Part shown: piece by piece, positions 4,809-5,736 of the stretch
How the letters are laid out: each line of letters starts with the position of its first letter
Numbering within the stretch: the first letter of the stretch is position 1
Source: an uncultured Oscillospiraceae bacterium
GTDB taxonomy: Bacteria > Bacillota > Clostridia > Oscillospirales > Ruminococcaceae
Length of the DNA stretch: 5,736 nucleotides
Reading direction: 5' to 3'
NCBI GenBank assembly: GCA_900556255.1
Contig: USNZ01000098.1
Coordinates: forward strand, 1-5,736
Made by a program: the position numbers and the translations under genes
Notes under the pieces: model-generated
The model's database searches: none
Told to the model about the DNA's origin: nothing
Seen by the model: the letters and a program-made list of their open reading frames with translations, nothing else

Positions 4809-5222
4809 ATGCAGCAGATCATTACCCATTCCCGGCAGGAAACCGTAGACTTTGCCAGGCAGTATGCCAAAACGCTGCCCGCCGGTGCCTTGCTGGCGTT
4901 TACCGGCGGCCTGGGCGCGGGTAAGACCGCCTTTTGCCAGGGTCTGGCCGAGGGGCTGGGCTGCACCGACCCTGTTTCCAGCCCGACGTTTGCCATTGTG
5001 AATTACTACCGCGGTGCGCACCCGATGGCACACTTTGACCTCTACCGCATCCATACCGAGGGGGACCTGGCCGCTGCCGGGTTCTACGACTATCTGGATA
5101 TGGGCGCCGTTGTCGCCTGCGAGTGGAGCGAAAACTGCGCCGAACTGCTGGCATTGGAGCACCCCATACACATTCACATCGAGCGACTGGACGAGAATAC
5201 CCGCCGCATCACGATTGACTGA
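4809..5222 (+). CDS. tsaE: tRNA t6A synthesis ATPase TsaE
   Basis: TsaE is the small P-loop ATPase that works with TsaB and TsaD in adding threonylcarbamoyl to A37 of ANN-decoding tRNAs. The 137 residues are near the usual length (about 140-160). Walker A GGLGAGKT is at 33-40. The switch region VSSPTFAIVNYY (56-67) carries the conserved S-P-T-F. HFDLYR (75-80) is the conserved His-x-Asp-x-Tyr-Arg, and CEWSE (104-108) matches the family's E-W-(P/S)-E near the C-terminal end. The frame continues upstream to 4452 inside the opposite rodA-like gene, but the RBS at 4793-4799 and family length fix ATG 4809. It is followed 39 bases later by tsaB, the usual order in Firmicutes. No key residue is missing. 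Confidence 0.96.
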   Translation: MQQIITHSRQETVDFARQYAKTLPAGALLAFTGGLGAGKTAFCQGLAEGLGCTDPVSSPTFAIVNYYRGAHPMAHFDLYRIHTEGDLAAAGFYDYLDMGAVVACEWSENCAELLALEHPIHIHIERLDENTRRITID

Positions 5223-5261
5223 GCGTATTATTTTACATTTTGTATATTTTAAGGTGAGTTT

Positions 5262-5736
5262 ATGAATCTTTTGGCTGTCGATACCGCCGGCAAATCCTGT
5301 GCCGTGGCGGTCATGCGGGACGATACCCTGCTGTACGAAGCCCAATGCAACAACGGTCTGACCCACAGCGAAACCCTGCTGCCGATGATCGACACCGCGC
5401 TGCGCGCCTGCGGCCTGACGGTGGACGATCTGGACGTACTGGGCGCCACCAACGGGCCCGGCAGCTTTACGGGGCTGCGCATCGGGCTTTCGGTCGTAAA
5501 GGGGCTTGCGCAGCCGCGCCAGATCCCCTGTGTGGGGGTTTCCACTATGGCGGCGCTGGCCTACGGTATGAACGGCGAGGGCACGGTGATCGCCGCCCAG
5601 GACGCCCGCCGCGGCCAGGTCTACTGGGCCGGCTTTGACCTGGCCGACCACATCCGCCTGACCCCCGACGCCGCCGCCCCCGTGACCGAGTTAGAAAATT
5701 TTGTCAAAACCTGTAAAAAACCTTTGTTTTTTGTTG
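5262..5736 (+). CDS. tsaB: tRNA t6A synthesis protein TsaB (N-terminal part, cut by window end)
   Basis: The frame is open from ATG 5262 to the right edge, giving 158 residues of an expected 220-240. TsaB is a catalytically inactive ASKHA-fold paralogue of TsaD that forms the TsaB-TsaD heterodimer needed for t6A37 formation. The start MNLLAVDTAGKSCAVAV is typical of the first phosphate-loop-like strand. THSETLLP (34-41) matches the H-S-E-x-L-x-P motif, NGPGSFTGLRIGLSVVKGLA (64-83) is the strongest signature, and DARRGQVYWAGF (114-125) matches the conserved D-A-R-x-G-x-V-Y segment. The ribosome binding site AAGGTG (5251-5256) is 5 bases from the ATG. The A/T-rich 39-base gap after tsaE has no terminator, so both genes are probably on one transcript. 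RimI and tsaD often follow but lie outside the window. Confidence 0.95.
   Translation, partial: MNLLAVDTAGKSCAVAVMRDDTLLYEAQCNNGLTHSETLLPMIDTALRACGLTVDDLDVLGATNGPGSFTGLRIGLSVVKGLAQPRQIPCVGVSTMAALAYGMNGEGTVIAAQDARRGQVYWAGFDLADHIRLTPDAAAPVTELENFVKTCKKPLFFV

Noticed and set aside
5215..5248. Internal promoter for tsaB (TTGACT ... TATATT)
   Set aside because: The spacer is 22 bases, too long for a vegetative promoter, and no better -10 lies at the right distance. Co-transcription with tsaE is simpler.
1..5736. CRISPR array, defence system, prophage, insertion sequence or toxin-antitoxin pair
   Set aside because: There are no regularly spaced repeats beyond the three palindromes, no transposase, integrase, nuclease or toxin motifs in any supported frame, and every long gene belongs to a core or known family or is a plain lipoprotein.

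Overview
The window looks like chromosomal core DNA from a GC-rich gut-type Firmicute, most plausibly a Clostridia lineage near the Oscillospiraceae (Faecalibacterium/Gemmiger/Subdoligranulum-like). This rests on AGGAGG-type ribosome binding sites, the families present (a DUF378 protein, a RodA/FtsW-like protein, tsaE followed by tsaB, a Firmicute-style sensor kinase), AT-rich intergenic regions beside GC-rich genes, and short GGGGCGGC...GCCGCCCC palindromic repeats. The genus assignment is inference.

Layout, left to right. (1) 1-1528, plus strand: the last 30 codons of an OmpR/PhoB-type response regulator overlap by ATGA with a complete 478-residue sensor histidine kinase. (2) 1529-1859: a gene-free stretch with three related hairpin repeats, a flanking 12-bp direct repeat and a strong hairpin terminator. 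(3) 3091 down to 1860, minus strand: a two-gene operon of 5-formyltetrahydrofolate cyclo-ligase and an uncharacterised 225-residue lipoprotein, joined by a 4-bp ATGA overlap. (4) 3092-3239: a divergent promoter region. (5) 3240-3437, plus strand: a 65-residue DUF378 membrane protein. (6) 3441-3468: a hairpin terminator shared by converging genes. (7) 4642 down to 3479, minus strand: a RodA/FtsW/SpoVE-family membrane protein starting at GTG. (8) 4643-4808: an AT-rich divergent promoter region with an inverted repeat in each promoter. (9) 4809 to the right edge, plus strand: tsaE, then the first 158 codons of tsaB, two parts of the tRNA t6A37 synthesis machinery.

The genes form five small transcription units that alternate in strand, and each appears to have its own promoter or terminator. 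Their roles are mostly housekeeping: signal transduction, folate one-carbon metabolism, cell-wall synthesis and tRNA modification. I found no mobile element, CRISPR array, toxin-antitoxin pair, phage gene, rRNA or tRNA, and no convincing new multi-gene system. The best leads are the hairpin-repeat cluster at 1556-1750, the lipoprotein coupled to the folate enzyme, and the paired operator-like inverted repeats at 4672-4744.
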